Source: an uncultured Chitinophagaceae bacterium (GTDB taxonomy: Bacteria > Bacteroidota > Bacteroidia > Chitinophagales > Chitinophagaceae). From it: 13,891 bases of DNA. Both the position numbers and the translations under genes were made by a program. This document shows positions 1 to 8,600 of this stretch, in pieces. The notes beneath the pieces were generated by a model. It was not told where the DNA came from and ran no database searches. It worked only from the letters and a program-made list of their open reading frames with translations. Location of the stretch: NCBI GenBank assembly GCA_903841915.1, contig CAIMKO010000134.1, forward strand, positions 1-13,891, in the 5' to 3' direction. Each line of letters opens with the position of its first letter. Positions within the stretch are counted from its first letter, which is position 1.

Positions 1-1
1 G

Positions 2-1831
2 CTGGCATCAACAATATTATCATTATATACTGCATACAATTATTTTTTTATTGACGGGAAGGTGAATGGGGTATTTCAAAAGATTATTGCTTTAAAATAT
101 ACCTGGCTTCAATTCCTGCCTACCGGACAGGCAGGCTCTCCGAATGTATCGATTGATATGGGGATCATCCTCGATCCTATTTCTGTGATGATGATCGTGG
201 TGGTAACATTTGTTTCTTTGATGGTGCATGTTTTCAGTCTTGGTTATATGAAAGGCGAAGAACGGTTTGCCACTTATTATGCATTTCTTTCTTTGTTTAC
301 CTTCTCAATGCTTGGATTGGTATTGGCATCCAACATTTTCCAGATATACATGTTCTGGGAATTAGTAGGGGTTTCATCGTTCTTATTGATCGGATATTAT
401 TTTGAGAAACCCTCCGCAGTTGCCGCAGCAAAAAAAGCATTTATTGTTACAAGGTTTGCGGATCTCGGCTTTTTAATTGGCATATTAATTCTAGCTTTTT
501 ACAGCGGAACATTAGATTTTGGTGTGTTGATAGAAAGATTAACAACAACTCAATCTTCACAATATATCAATATCACTTCTGCATCATTTCTGGGTGCATC
601 GATGCTGACATGGGGATTGACATTGGTTTTTATCGGTGGTGCAGGTAAGTCTGCCATGTTCCCTTTACATATCTGGTTGCCGGATGCGATGGAAGGTCCA
701 ACGCCTGTTTCGGCATTGATACATGCAGCCACAATGGTGGTTGCGGGCGTTTACCTGGTAGCAAGACTATTCCCGGTATTTTCAATAGATGTAACCGCAT
801 TACAAATTGTAACCTATGTTGGGGCATTCTCTGCATTGCTTGCAGCCGTGATTGCATGTACACAAACAGATATCAAAAGGGTATTGGCATATTCAACCAT
901 GTCGCAGATCGGTTACATGATGTTTGCATTAGGTGTTTCAAAATATGGCGGAGAGAATGGATTGGGCTATATGGCTTCCATGTTCCATTTGTTTACACAT
1001 GCTTTCTTTAAATCATTATTATTCTTGGGTGCGGGCGCAGTGATACATTTAATGCATAGTAATGAGATGAAGGACATGGGCGGATTAAGAAAAGTAATGC
1101 CCATAACGCACATCACATTTTTGATTGCATGTCTGGCTATTGCAGGGATTCCACCATTTTCAGGGTTCTTTAGTAAGGAAGAGATCTTATTAGCAGCCTA
1201 TCAGTCCAATTTGTTGGTGTATGGAATTGCTGTATTTACTTCAGGGTTGACTGCATTTTATATGTTCCGTTTGTATTATTCGATTTTCTGGAGTAGGGAA
1301 GCGCATGTACATGATACACATCATGGCGAGGGAACTTTCTCTATGAAACTCCCTTTGATTATTTTAGGCACATTGGCGTTAGTTGCAGGATTTGTTCCTA
1401 TCTCATCTTTAGTAACTTCAGATGGTGCGTCATTGGATACGCATATAGATATTAAATTTTCAGCATTACCTGTTATCCTGGCTATTTTAGGAATTGCCAT
1501 GGCAACATTTTTATATAAAACAAAAAGCGAAAGAGCAGCAACTGTTGCAGAAGGATTTGGCGGACTTTATACTGCTGCCTACAAGAAATTTTATATTGAC
1601 GAAATATATCTTTTCGTAACGAAGAAAATTATTTTCAATCTTATCGGCAGACCGGCCGCATGGATCGATAAAAATATTGTGGATGGTTTCATGAATTTAT
1701 TAGCAACTACAACAGGAAAAATTTCTGAATTGATCAAAGGATTTCAATCGGGCAAAGTGCAGAACTATGCTTTGTATTTTTTTTGTGGAATTTTAGGATT
1801 GGCTGTGTTGTTTATTTATTTATGGAATTGA
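2..1831 (+). CDS. nuoL: NADH:quinone oxidoreductase subunit L (5'-partial)
   Basis: This is the largest antiporter-like, proton-pumping subunit at the far end of the complex I membrane arm. The frame is open to the left edge, so the true start lies outside; the GTG at 62 is internal. At least 609 residues are present, counting base 2 as codon 1. Family hallmarks are visible: the TM5 glutamate in FWELVG (GAA at 359-361), the TM7 lysine in GAGKSAMFPLH (AAG at 647-649), the HAATMV segment, and FSGFFSKEEIL in TM12. The C-terminus carries the long lateral helix (around 1640-1760) and a final membrane segment ending in IYLWN, so the 3' end is intact. An in-frame GC palindrome encoding LPTGQAG lies in a variable loop near the N-terminus (115-135). 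nuoM follows after 124 bp. Identity is very secure; only the 5' end is missing. Confidence 0.97.
   Translation: MASTILSLYTAYNYFFIDGKVNGVFQKIIALKYTWLQFLPTGQAGSPNVSIDMGIILDPISVMMIVVVTFVSLMVHVFSLGYMKGEERFATYYAFLSLFTFSMLGLVLASNIFQIYMFWELVGVSSFLLIGYYFEKPSAVAAAKKAFIVTRFADLGFLIGILILAFYSGTLDFGVLIERLTTTQSSQYINITSASFLGASMLTWGLTLVFIGGAGKSAMFPLHIWLPDAMEGPTPVSALIHAATMVVAGVYLVARLFPVFSIDVTALQIVTYVGAFSALLAAVIACTQTDIKRVLAYSTMSQIGYMMFALGVSKYGGENGLGYMASMFHLFTHAFFKSLLFLGAGAVIHLMHSNEMKDMGGLRKVMPITHITFLIACLAIAGIPPFSGFFSKEEILLAAYQSNLLVYGIAVFTSGLTAFYMFRLYYSIFWSREAHVHDTHHGEGTFSMKLPLIILGTLALVAGFVPISSLVTSDGASLDTHIDIKFSALPVILAILGIAMATFLYKTKSERAATVAEGFGGLYTAAYKKFYIDEIYLFVTKKIIFNLIGRPAAWIDKNIVDGFMNLLATTTGKISELIKGFQSGKVQNYALYFFCGILGLAVLFIYLWN
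115..135. repeat. GC-rich palindrome inside nuoL
   Basis: A perfect 7-bp inverted repeat (CCTGCCT at 115-121, AGGCAGG at 129-135) has a 7-nt loop, ACCGGAC. It is much richer in GC than its surroundings. It lies in frame within nuoL and encodes most of LPTGQAG, in a poorly conserved loop between membrane segments. From memory, short palindromes of this CCTGCC...GGCAGG type are scattered through Bacteroidota genomes; this was not searched here. Confidence 0.55.
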
Positions 1832-1955
1832 GCGAAGTGAATGGTCAATTGAGAATGACGAGTTTGGTTTGATGAATAAAGAGAAAAGCGTACAAGAGTG
1901 CGACGCAAGAAATGTTGAATAAAAAATAACAGCCGGGGTATAAAAATATAAAAAA
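1832..1955. other. nuoL-nuoM spacer
   Basis: This 124-bp gap is unusually long for adjacent nuo genes; the nuoM-nuoN gap here is 9 bp. The central part (about 1850-1940) is less A/T-rich than the nuoM leader. It holds a 16-codon micro-ORF (1872-1922), which I regard as chance. I see no terminator hairpin and no good TAnnTTTG promoter, so read-through from nuoL to nuoM is likely. It may be a remnant of a dispersed repeat. Confidence 0.4.
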
Positions 1956-3452
1956 ATGAATTTATCGATTTTGATCATCTTGCCTTTGATTACCACTTTT
2001 GCAATTTTATTTGTGAAAGGGTTGAAGCAGGTAAGAACTGTTGCGTTGATTGGATCGGCAGCACAATTTTTATTGTCGCTTGATCTTTTATTTGTGTACT
2101 GGAAAGAACGAGCAGCGGGTAACACAACACAATTTTTATTTGATTTTGATTACACCTGGTTTGCGCCATTGAATATTCATTATCATATTGGCGTTGATGG
2201 TATTTCTGTTGCAATGATCTTGTTGACTTCTTTTGTTGTAATTGCAGGTGTATTGGTTTCTTGGACACAGGAAACATTGAACAAGGAATTTTTCTTTCTC
2301 TTATTATTCTTAAGTGTTGGCGCTTACGGTTATTTTATTTCGTTGGATATTTTTACTTTATTCTTCTTTTTAGAAGTAGCAGTGATACCTAAATTTTTAT
2401 TGATCGGTATTTGGGGAAGTGGTAAAAAAGAATACAGTGCCATGAAATTAGCTTTGATGTTGATGGGAGGATCAGGATTGGTTTTTGTTGGATTAGCCGG
2501 ATTATATTTTAATACAAGTATTAATGGTGCACATAGTTTTGATCTTATTCAGATATCACAAATGCATATTGATATTGCCGCACAAAAATTATTTTTCCCG
2601 TTTGCATTTGTAGGCTTTGGAATATTTACCGCATTGTTTCCATTTCACACATGGGTGCCTGATGGCCACTCATCAGCACCAACAGCTGCTTCAATGTTCC
2701 TGGCAGGTATTTCCATGAAACTCGGTGGCTACGGCTGTTTGCGAGTAGCAACTTATTTAATGCCAGATGCAGCTCATTATTATTCATGGGTAATCATTTT
2801 ATTGGCAACCATCGCCATCATCTATGGAGCATTTGCTACGATGATGCAGAAGGACTTGAAATATATCAACGCATATTCATCTGTAAGTCACTGCGGATTT
2901 GTTTTATTGGGAATAGGAATGCTTACGCAAACATCCATCACCGGAGCAGTATTGCAAATGGTATCACATGGGTTGATGACAGCACTTTTCTTCGCTGCCA
3001 TCGGTATGATCTATAGTAGAACACATACACGAATGGTGGAACAATTGGGGGGATTATTGAAAGTAATTCCATTTATCTCTACTGTATTTGTGATCGCAGG
3101 TTTATGCTCTTTGGGATTGCCGGGCTTCAGTGGATTTGTTGCAGAGATGACAGTATTTATGGGTAGTTGGCAAAATCCTGATCAATGGTATCGGCTGGCA
3201 ACAATCTTGGCTTGTGCATCCATAGTTGTAACGGCTGTTTATATTTTACGTGCAACTGGAAAAACAGTAATGGGACCAATCACGGATCTTCATTATCATG
3301 GTTTAGCCGATGCAACTTGGAATGAAAAAGTTGCAACAGGAATTTTGATCATCGGCATAGTTGCTATTGGTGTTGCGCCATTTTGGATCAATCAATTGGT
3401 AACACCGGGAGCTGAGAATATTTTTCAACATTTGGGAAACGTGCTAAAATGA
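1956..3452 (+). CDS. nuoM: NADH:quinone oxidoreductase subunit M
   Basis: This is the second antiporter-like proton-pumping subunit of the complex I membrane arm, 498 aa and close to the usual length. ATG at 1956 is the natural start: an in-frame TAA sits at 1941, and MNLSILIILPLIT is a typical NuoM N-terminus. Visible residues are the TM5 glutamate E140 (FFFLEVAVIPKF), the PFHTWVPDGHSSAPTA signature at 229-244, K255 in TM8 (GISMKLGGYG), and E397 in TM12 (GFVAEMTVF). The oddity is in TM7. E. coli has KMPMVPLH with essential K234, whereas this protein has FTALFPFH, placing F224 (TTT at 2625-2627) at the lysine position. No frameshift or truncation is seen, so this is probably a lineage variant rather than a broken gene. 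It is co-transcribed with nuoN, which starts 9 bp after its stop. Confidence 0.97.
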   Translation: MNLSILIILPLITTFAILFVKGLKQVRTVALIGSAAQFLLSLDLLFVYWKERAAGNTTQFLFDFDYTWFAPLNIHYHIGVDGISVAMILLTSFVVIAGVLVSWTQETLNKEFFFLLLFLSVGAYGYFISLDIFTLFFFLEVAVIPKFLLIGIWGSGKKEYSAMKLALMLMGGSGLVFVGLAGLYFNTSINGAHSFDLIQISQMHIDIAAQKLFFPFAFVGFGIFTALFPFHTWVPDGHSSAPTAASMFLAGISMKLGGYGCLRVATYLMPDAAHYYSWVIILLATIAIIYGAFATMMQKDLKYINAYSSVSHCGFVLLGIGMLTQTSITGAVLQMVSHGLMTALFFAAIGMIYSRTHTRMVEQLGGLLKVIPFISTVFVIAGLCSLGLPGFSGFVAEMTVFMGSWQNPDQWYRLATILACASIVVTAVYILRATGKTVMGPITDLHYHGLADATWNEKVATGILIIGIVAIGVAPFWINQLVTPGAENIFQHLGNVLK

Positions 3453-3461
3453 ATGTAGATT

Positions 3462-4874
3462 ATGGGGACTGATTTTTTTATATTGATGAAACAGGAGTTG
3501 GTGATCATAGCCATCATCTTTGTTCTGCTGTTCATAAAAGTAGGAAGCAAGGAGTGGAAGAACGAAAACATTCTGAATCTTGTAAACGTTTTGTTGCTTT
3601 TCAATTTTGTGATTGGATTTTTCTGGAATGAAGACGGTATATTATTCAATGAAATGTTCAGGACCAATAAACTGATCGTTACTGAAAAGAGTATCCTTAG
3701 TTTAGGCACTTATATAATTTCGCTGCAATCTTATTCTTGGTTGAAGAATCATAAACATGTTTTGGAATTTTACATGCTGTTGCTTTCAACTTTAGTTGGA
3801 ATGTTCTTTATGATCTCAGCAGGAAATCTATTGATGTTTTATTTGGGATTAGAATTATCAACTATTCCATTGGCCGCACTTGCAAACTTTGATCTCGAAA
3901 AGAGAAAATCATCCGAAGCTGCTTTTAAATTGATCATCTCTTCTGCATTTTCGTCCGGACTATTATTGTTTGGTATTTCTCTGATGTACGGTACAACCGG
4001 AACTTTGATCTTTTCTGAAATCTCTCAGCATTTAAACGGTAATCCTTTACAAATATTTGCATTCATCTTATTGATTGCAGGGTTCTCCTTTAAAATTTCT
4101 GTAGTTCCTTTTCATTTATGGACAGCCGATGTTTACGAGGGAGCGCCTGTCTCTGTTACTTCTTATTTGTCGGTTATTTCAAAAGGCGCTGTATTATTTG
4201 TTTTTGTTTCCGTTTTATATACGGTCTTCAAACCATTGGCAGCAACATGGTATAATATGTTATTTGTCCTATCGGTATTGACGATGATCACAGGTAATTT
4301 GTTTGCAATTCGGCAGAATAATTTAAAACGATTCTTGGCATTTTCGTCTATTGCACAAGTTGGTTTTATTTTGATTGGTATTTCAGGAGCATCTCAAACA
4401 GGCACAGCCTCTGTTATTTATTTTGTGCTGATCTATATTTTCTCCAATCTAGGCGCATTTGGTGTGATAGGATTGGTTAGTGCGTTGACCGGAAAAGAGA
4501 ATATAGAAGATTATAAAGCATTTTATAAGACCAATCCTTTACTGTCATGGGTATTGGCCATCTCTTTATTTTCATTGGCAGGCATTCCGCCAACTGCGGG
4601 TTTCTTCGGTAAATTCTTTTTATTGATGGCCGGAGCCGGGCAGGGGAATTATATACTTATCACTATCGCTGCATTAAACATGATCGTTTCTTTATATTAT
4701 TATTTGAAAGTAGTAAAAGCTATTTTCATGGATGAGAATGAAACGCCGATTGAAAAATTAACGATTCCTGCATCACCAAAATTAGCTTTGTTCATTTGTA
4801 TTGCAGGCATCGTATTAACAGGATTGATGAGTTATGTGTATGAATATATTTTCTCATTGACCAGTGCTTTCTAA
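3462..4874 (+). CDS. nuoN: NADH:quinone oxidoreductase subunit N
   Basis: This is the third antiporter-like subunit, lying closest to the quinone-binding arm in the assembled complex I. It is 470 aa and complete. The conserved charged residues of the family are present: E131 in TM5 (YLGLELSTIP), K211 in TM7 (FSFKISVVPFHLW), K241 in TM8 (VISKGAVLF) and K384 in TM12 (GFFGKFFLL). The signature FHLWTADVYEGAP is clear. The ATG at 3462 follows the nuoM stop by 9 bp; M9 (ATG at 3486) is an alternative start giving MKQELVIIA, and the sequence does not decide between them because neither has a Shine-Dalgarno. The order nuoL-M-N matches the distal end of standard nuo operons. A small unrecognised gene follows after 34 bp. 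Confidence 0.97.
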   Translation: MGTDFFILMKQELVIIAIIFVLLFIKVGSKEWKNENILNLVNVLLLFNFVIGFFWNEDGILFNEMFRTNKLIVTEKSILSLGTYIISLQSYSWLKNHKHVLEFYMLLLSTLVGMFFMISAGNLLMFYLGLELSTIPLAALANFDLEKRKSSEAAFKLIISSAFSSGLLLFGISLMYGTTGTLIFSEISQHLNGNPLQIFAFILLIAGFSFKISVVPFHLWTADVYEGAPVSVTSYLSVISKGAVLFVFVSVLYTVFKPLAATWYNMLFVLSVLTMITGNLFAIRQNNLKRFLAFSSIAQVGFILIGISGASQTGTASVIYFVLIYIFSNLGAFGVIGLVSALTGKENIEDYKAFYKTNPLLSWVLAISLFSLAGIPPTAGFFGKFFLLMAGAGQGNYILITIAALNMIVSLYYYLKVVKAIFMDENETPIEKLTIPASPKLALFICIAGIVLTGLMSYVYEYIFSLTSAF

Positions 4875-4908
4875 CTAACTACTTAACATTTATAACTTAT
4901 AACTCGAT

Positions 4909-5298
4909 ATGGCTATCAATCAAAATCATACAACAGAAGAATTGAATGCTGTTAAATGTGCCATTGTAGAAAAATTAGTTTCACCGGAGCGAGCAGAATT
5001 TTTAAAGAAACTCTTACAATTCAATAAATATAGGGTAGAGATAGCAACAACCCCGCCACCCAAAGCCGCAGCTGCAAAGCCTTTAGCAGAGGGAGAAGTT
5101 GCACCCCCGCCCCCACCTCCACCGCCTCTTACATTTACAGTTGGGGTCACGGATCTTGCTTTTAATTCCATCAATGCTATTTTCAGCAGATTGTTACATT
5201 CAGAGAATGGGCATGTTGTTACTCAAGCTTACTGGTATCAGAAAGAAGCGGTCTCTCATGATGAGATTCCATATTATGAAAGTAAGGTGAAGTTGTAA
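4909..5298 (+). CDS. Hypothetical polyproline protein at the end of the nuo operon
   Basis: I do not recognise this 129-aa protein. It has three parts. Residues 1-40 are charged and probably helical (AVKCAIVEKLVSPERAEFLKKLL). Residues 45-74 are Ala/Pro-rich low complexity, with eight consecutive prolines at 66-73 (5104-5127, using mixed CCN codons). Residues 75-129 look like a small folded segment rich in aromatics (TQAYWYQKEA, IPYYESKVKL). There is no signal peptide and no membrane segment, so it is probably cytoplasmic. Translating eight prolines in a row should need elongation factor P. It starts 34 bp after nuoN and precedes a strong terminator, so it is likely the last gene of the nuo transcript. 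The mixed proline codons and intact frame argue for a real gene. A complex I accessory or assembly role is only a guess from position. Confidence 0.75.
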   Translation: MAINQNHTTEELNAVKCAIVEKLVSPERAEFLKKLLQFNKYRVEIATTPPPKAAAAKPLAEGEVAPPPPPPPPLTFTVGVTDLAFNSINAIFSRLLHSENGHVVTQAYWYQKEAVSHDEIPYYESKVKL

Positions 5299-5333
5299 AG
5301 ACTGTAATTCATTCAAGAATATCTCATATAATT

Positions 5334-5363
5334 AAAAAGGAACTTCATTCGAAGTTCCTTTTT
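5334..5363 (+). terminator. Bidirectional terminator ending the nuo operon
   Basis: A perfect 13-bp stem is formed by AAAAAGGAACTTC (5334-5346) and GAAGTTCCTTTTT (5351-5363), with a 4-nt loop ATTC. The stem ends in T5, and more T-rich sequence follows after CG. It lies 36 bp after the stop of the polyproline gene and should end nuo transcription. Its A/T symmetry lets it act on the opposite strand too. Confidence 0.9.
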
Positions 5364-5584
5364 CGTTTTTCCCTTGATGTGGGCAGCCTAAATGTTGATT
5401 ATCTTTTTATACCAAAGACAATACAACAAAGGCCAAAATAATAAGTGTAACAATAATTTTCATAACAGAAGTTTGTCAGGTTATATAATTAAAATTCCTT
5501 TAAAACAGTTAAATCAGAACCTGATACGGAGTAAAAAATGAGAGGTACTGTCCACTAAACGATATTTTATTAAGTTTATTGCAC

Positions 5585-5619
5585 AAAAAAAGGAATCCAT
5601 TTTCAGGATTCCTTTTTTT
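5585..5619 (-). terminator. Bidirectional terminator after the pyruvate oxidoreductase gene
   Basis: The core stem GGAATCC (5592-5598) pairs with GGATTCC (5606-5612) across a 7-nt loop. It is flanked by A7 on one side and T7 on the other, so the paired stem can extend to 14 bp and works in either direction. Read on the minus strand, it lies 18 bp past the pyruvate oxidoreductase stop codon. Confidence 0.9.
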
Positions 5620-5636
5620 CATTTATAGAGCAATCA

Positions 5637-8600
5637 TTAAAGGCCTTTGAGAGTTACCAAACGGTCCCATTTGTTTTGTCTTGCTTCTTCTGACTGTTGC
5701 ATGAACCTTTCAGCTAATGCAGGGTCTTTCGCTTTGATGATATTAAACCTGTTTTCATGATACATGAAATCGCTTAACGGCATTGAAGCTTCTTTTGAAT
5801 CGATCACAAAACGCTGTCCTTTTTCTTTTAATGGGTTGTAATGGAATAATGGCCAGTAACCGGACTTAACTGCGAAATCTTGTTCTTCAGCACCATGTGC
5901 CATATCAATTCCGTGTGCAATGCAATGACTGTATGCAATGATCAAAGAAGGACCAGGGAATGCTTCTGCTTCCAAAATGGTTCTGATGGTATGTGCATCA
6001 TTTCCACCCATTGCAATTTGTGCAACATAGGCTGTGCCATGTGCAATTGCTTGTAAAGCTAGATCTTTTTTACCTGTTGTTTTTCCGTTTACAGAGAATT
6101 TGGCACTTGAGCCGAGCGGTGTTGATTTAGACTTTTGTCCGCCGGTATTGGAATATACTTCTGTATCAAGAACCATGATATTTACATTTTCTCCTGTAGA
6201 TAAAACATGATCCAATCCACCGTATCCAATATCATAAGCCCAGCCATCACCACCAATGATCCAAACAGATTTTTCTGCAAGGAAATCGGCCAGATGATAC
6301 AAATTATGCGCAGCAACGGATCTTTGACCACGTAAACGATGTTTCAGTTCTTTGATCAGTTCATGTTTCACATGAATTTCAGATTCTGATGTTTCAGTAG
6401 TATTAATGATTGATTCAGCCAACTCATCACCGACAACATGCCTTAATTCATTTAGTAAAGAAATAGCACCGATTTTTTTATGGTCATTCGCCATTTTAAT
6501 ACCAAGTCCAAATTCTGCATTGTCTTCGAACAGTGAATTTGCCCAGGCTGGCCCAACACCTTCTTTATTCTTTGCCCATGGTGTTGTTGGTAAATTACCA
6601 CCGAAGATAGATGAGCAACCAGTTGCATTGGCAACAATCATTCTTTCGCCGAACAATTGAGTCAGTAATTTCAAATATGGAGTTTCCCCGCAACCAGAAC
6701 ATGCACCGGAAAATTCAAATAATGGTTGGAAGAATTGAGAGCCTTTTACTGTAGCGCGATTTATTCTTGTACGATCTACTTCTGGAATAGACAGGAAGAA
6801 ATCCCAGTTTTGTTTTTCGGCTTCCTGGATAGGAGTTTTATCAAACATGTTGATGGCCTTATGGCCGGGATCAGTTTTGCTGGTCATTGGACAGAACTCA
6901 ACACATAAAGTACAACCGGTACAATCTTCTGTTGAAACTTGTAAAGTATATGCTTCTTTAGTTTTATCCCATTCCTTACCGATTGGATCTACATGTTTAA
7001 ATTCTGCAGGTGCGCCAGTCAATAATTCTTTATCATAAATTTTTGGACGAATGGCTGCATGCGGACAAATCATAAAGCATTTACCACATTGCGTACAAAG
7101 ATCTGCATCCCAAACCGGTACCGCGTCTGCGATATTTCTCTTTTCGTATTTTGTAGTGCCTGAAGGGAAAGTACCGTCAATCGGTAAAGCACTTACAGGA
7201 AGGTCATCTCCGTCGCCGGAAATAATTCTACCTAAAACATCTTTAACAAAATCTGGAGAATTACTTGGAACAACGTCATCTAAAGGAACATCTCCTACTT
7301 TCAGATTCTTATAATCTATTTCATAAAGATTGGCCAAAGTTTGATCTACTGCTTCATAATTTTTCTGAACAACAGCTTCGCCTTTCTTCCAGTAAGATTC
7401 GTAAATGGCTTCTTTGATCTTTTCGATAGCCTCTTCTCTTGGTAATACATTGCTGATGGCAAAGAAACAAGTTTGAAGGATAGTATTGATACGGTTACCC
7501 ATTCCGGCATCTTTTGCTACTGTATAAGCGTTGATGGCATAGAACTTCAGGTGTTTTTCAATGATCTCTTGCTGTATCTTTCTTGGCAGCATACCCCATA
7601 CCTTGTCTTTTTCGTAAGGCGCATTCAGTAAGAATGTTGCTCCATATTCTGCTTCTTTTAATATATCATATTTCATCAGATAATTAAAATGATGACAGGC
7701 AATAAAGTTTGCAGATTGGATCAGATAAGTAGAACGGATTGGTTTTTCGCCAAAACGTAAATGTGATGCAGTAAGTGAACCTGATTTTTTAGAATCGTAT
7801 ACAAAATATCCCTGAACAAAGAAATCGGTCTTATCTCCGATAATCTTAATTGAGTTTTTATTGGCACTCACTGTACCATCTGCACCTAGTCCAAAAAAGA
7901 GTCCGCGGAATTTATGTTGAGAATCGAGATTAAAGGTTTTATCATACCACAAACTCAAATGAGTAACATCGTCATCAATGCCAATAGTAAAATGATTTTT
8001 TGGATGTTTTTGCTTGAGTTCTTTGAAAACACCCTTTACCATAGCAGGAGTGAATTCTTTAGAAGATAAACCGTAGCGTCCGCCGATTACATGTGCATGA
8101 TGATTTTCCTGAGATTCGTTCAATGCATTTACAACATCCATGTAAAGCGGTTCAGCCATACTGGTTGGTTCTTTGCAACGATCTAAAACTGCAATGCTTA
8201 CAACTGATTTAGGTAATGCTTTAATGAAATGCTGAACAGAGAACGGACGGAATAGGCGAACATTAATCATACCTACTCTTTTTCCTTCTGAATTCAGATA
8301 ATCAACAGTTTCCTGAACAGCACATGCGCCTGAGCCCATGATAATGATCACACGATCAGGATGGTCGTGTCCGTAATAATCAAACAATTTATATTTTCTA
8401 CCCGTCAATGCAGCGAATTTGTCCATTGTTTCTTCAACAATACCGGGCACTTTATCATAGAAAGTATTTGCAGCCTCACGGTTCTGGAAGAATACGTCAG
8501 GATTTTGTGCAGTACCGCGGATCGATGGATTGTCGGGTGATAAACCTCTGTCGCGGTGAGCATTTACCAGATCCATATCAATCATTTCAGAAATCACATC

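Larger units (their letters stand above)
5299..5636. other. Convergent intergenic region with two terminators
   Basis: This 338-bp A/T-rich region separates the ends of the plus-strand nuo operon and the minus-strand pyruvate oxidoreductase gene. It contains two strong bidirectional hairpins (5334-5363 and 5585-5619). The 221 bp between them hold no convincing gene. On the minus strand an 18-codon ORF (5463 down to 5407) would encode the hydrophobic peptide MKIIVTLIILAFVVLSLV. On the plus strand a 49-codon Asn-rich ORF (5392-5541) looks spurious. A weak 5-bp hairpin (ATCAG/CTGAT, 5513-5525) is also present. Confidence 0.7.

Noticed and set aside
62..64. GTG at 62 as the start of nuoL
   Set aside because: The frame stays open to the left edge with membrane-like sequence, and starting at 62 would remove N-terminal helices found in all NuoL proteins. 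The gene is cut by the window edge.
1872..1922. 16-codon ORF in the nuoL-nuoM spacer (MNKEKSVQECDARNVE)
   Set aside because: Too short, with no ribosome-binding signal, promoter or recognisable motif. It is better explained as chance within a possible repeat.
1820..2277. Minus-strand ORFs across the nuoL-nuoM junction
   Set aside because: They mostly overlap strongly conserved nuoM coding sequence and give low-complexity, non-protein-like translations.
4926..5174. Minus-strand ORF with a Gly8 run
   Set aside because: The glycine run is simply the complement of the proline codons of the plus-strand gene, so it is a shadow frame.
5513..5525. Small hairpin ATCAG-AAC-CTGAT
   Set aside because: A 5-bp A/T-rich stem with a 3-nt loop and no T-run is expected by chance and is not a terminator.
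5392..5541. 49-codon plus-strand ORF between the terminators
   Set aside because: Asn/Lys/Gln-rich translation of A/T-rich DNA, located after a strong terminator, without promoter or domain.
5544..5560. GGTACTGTCCACTAAAC, reminiscent of an insertion-sequence end
   Set aside because: No inverted partner, target duplication or transposase remnant was found nearby. The resemblance is only an impression.
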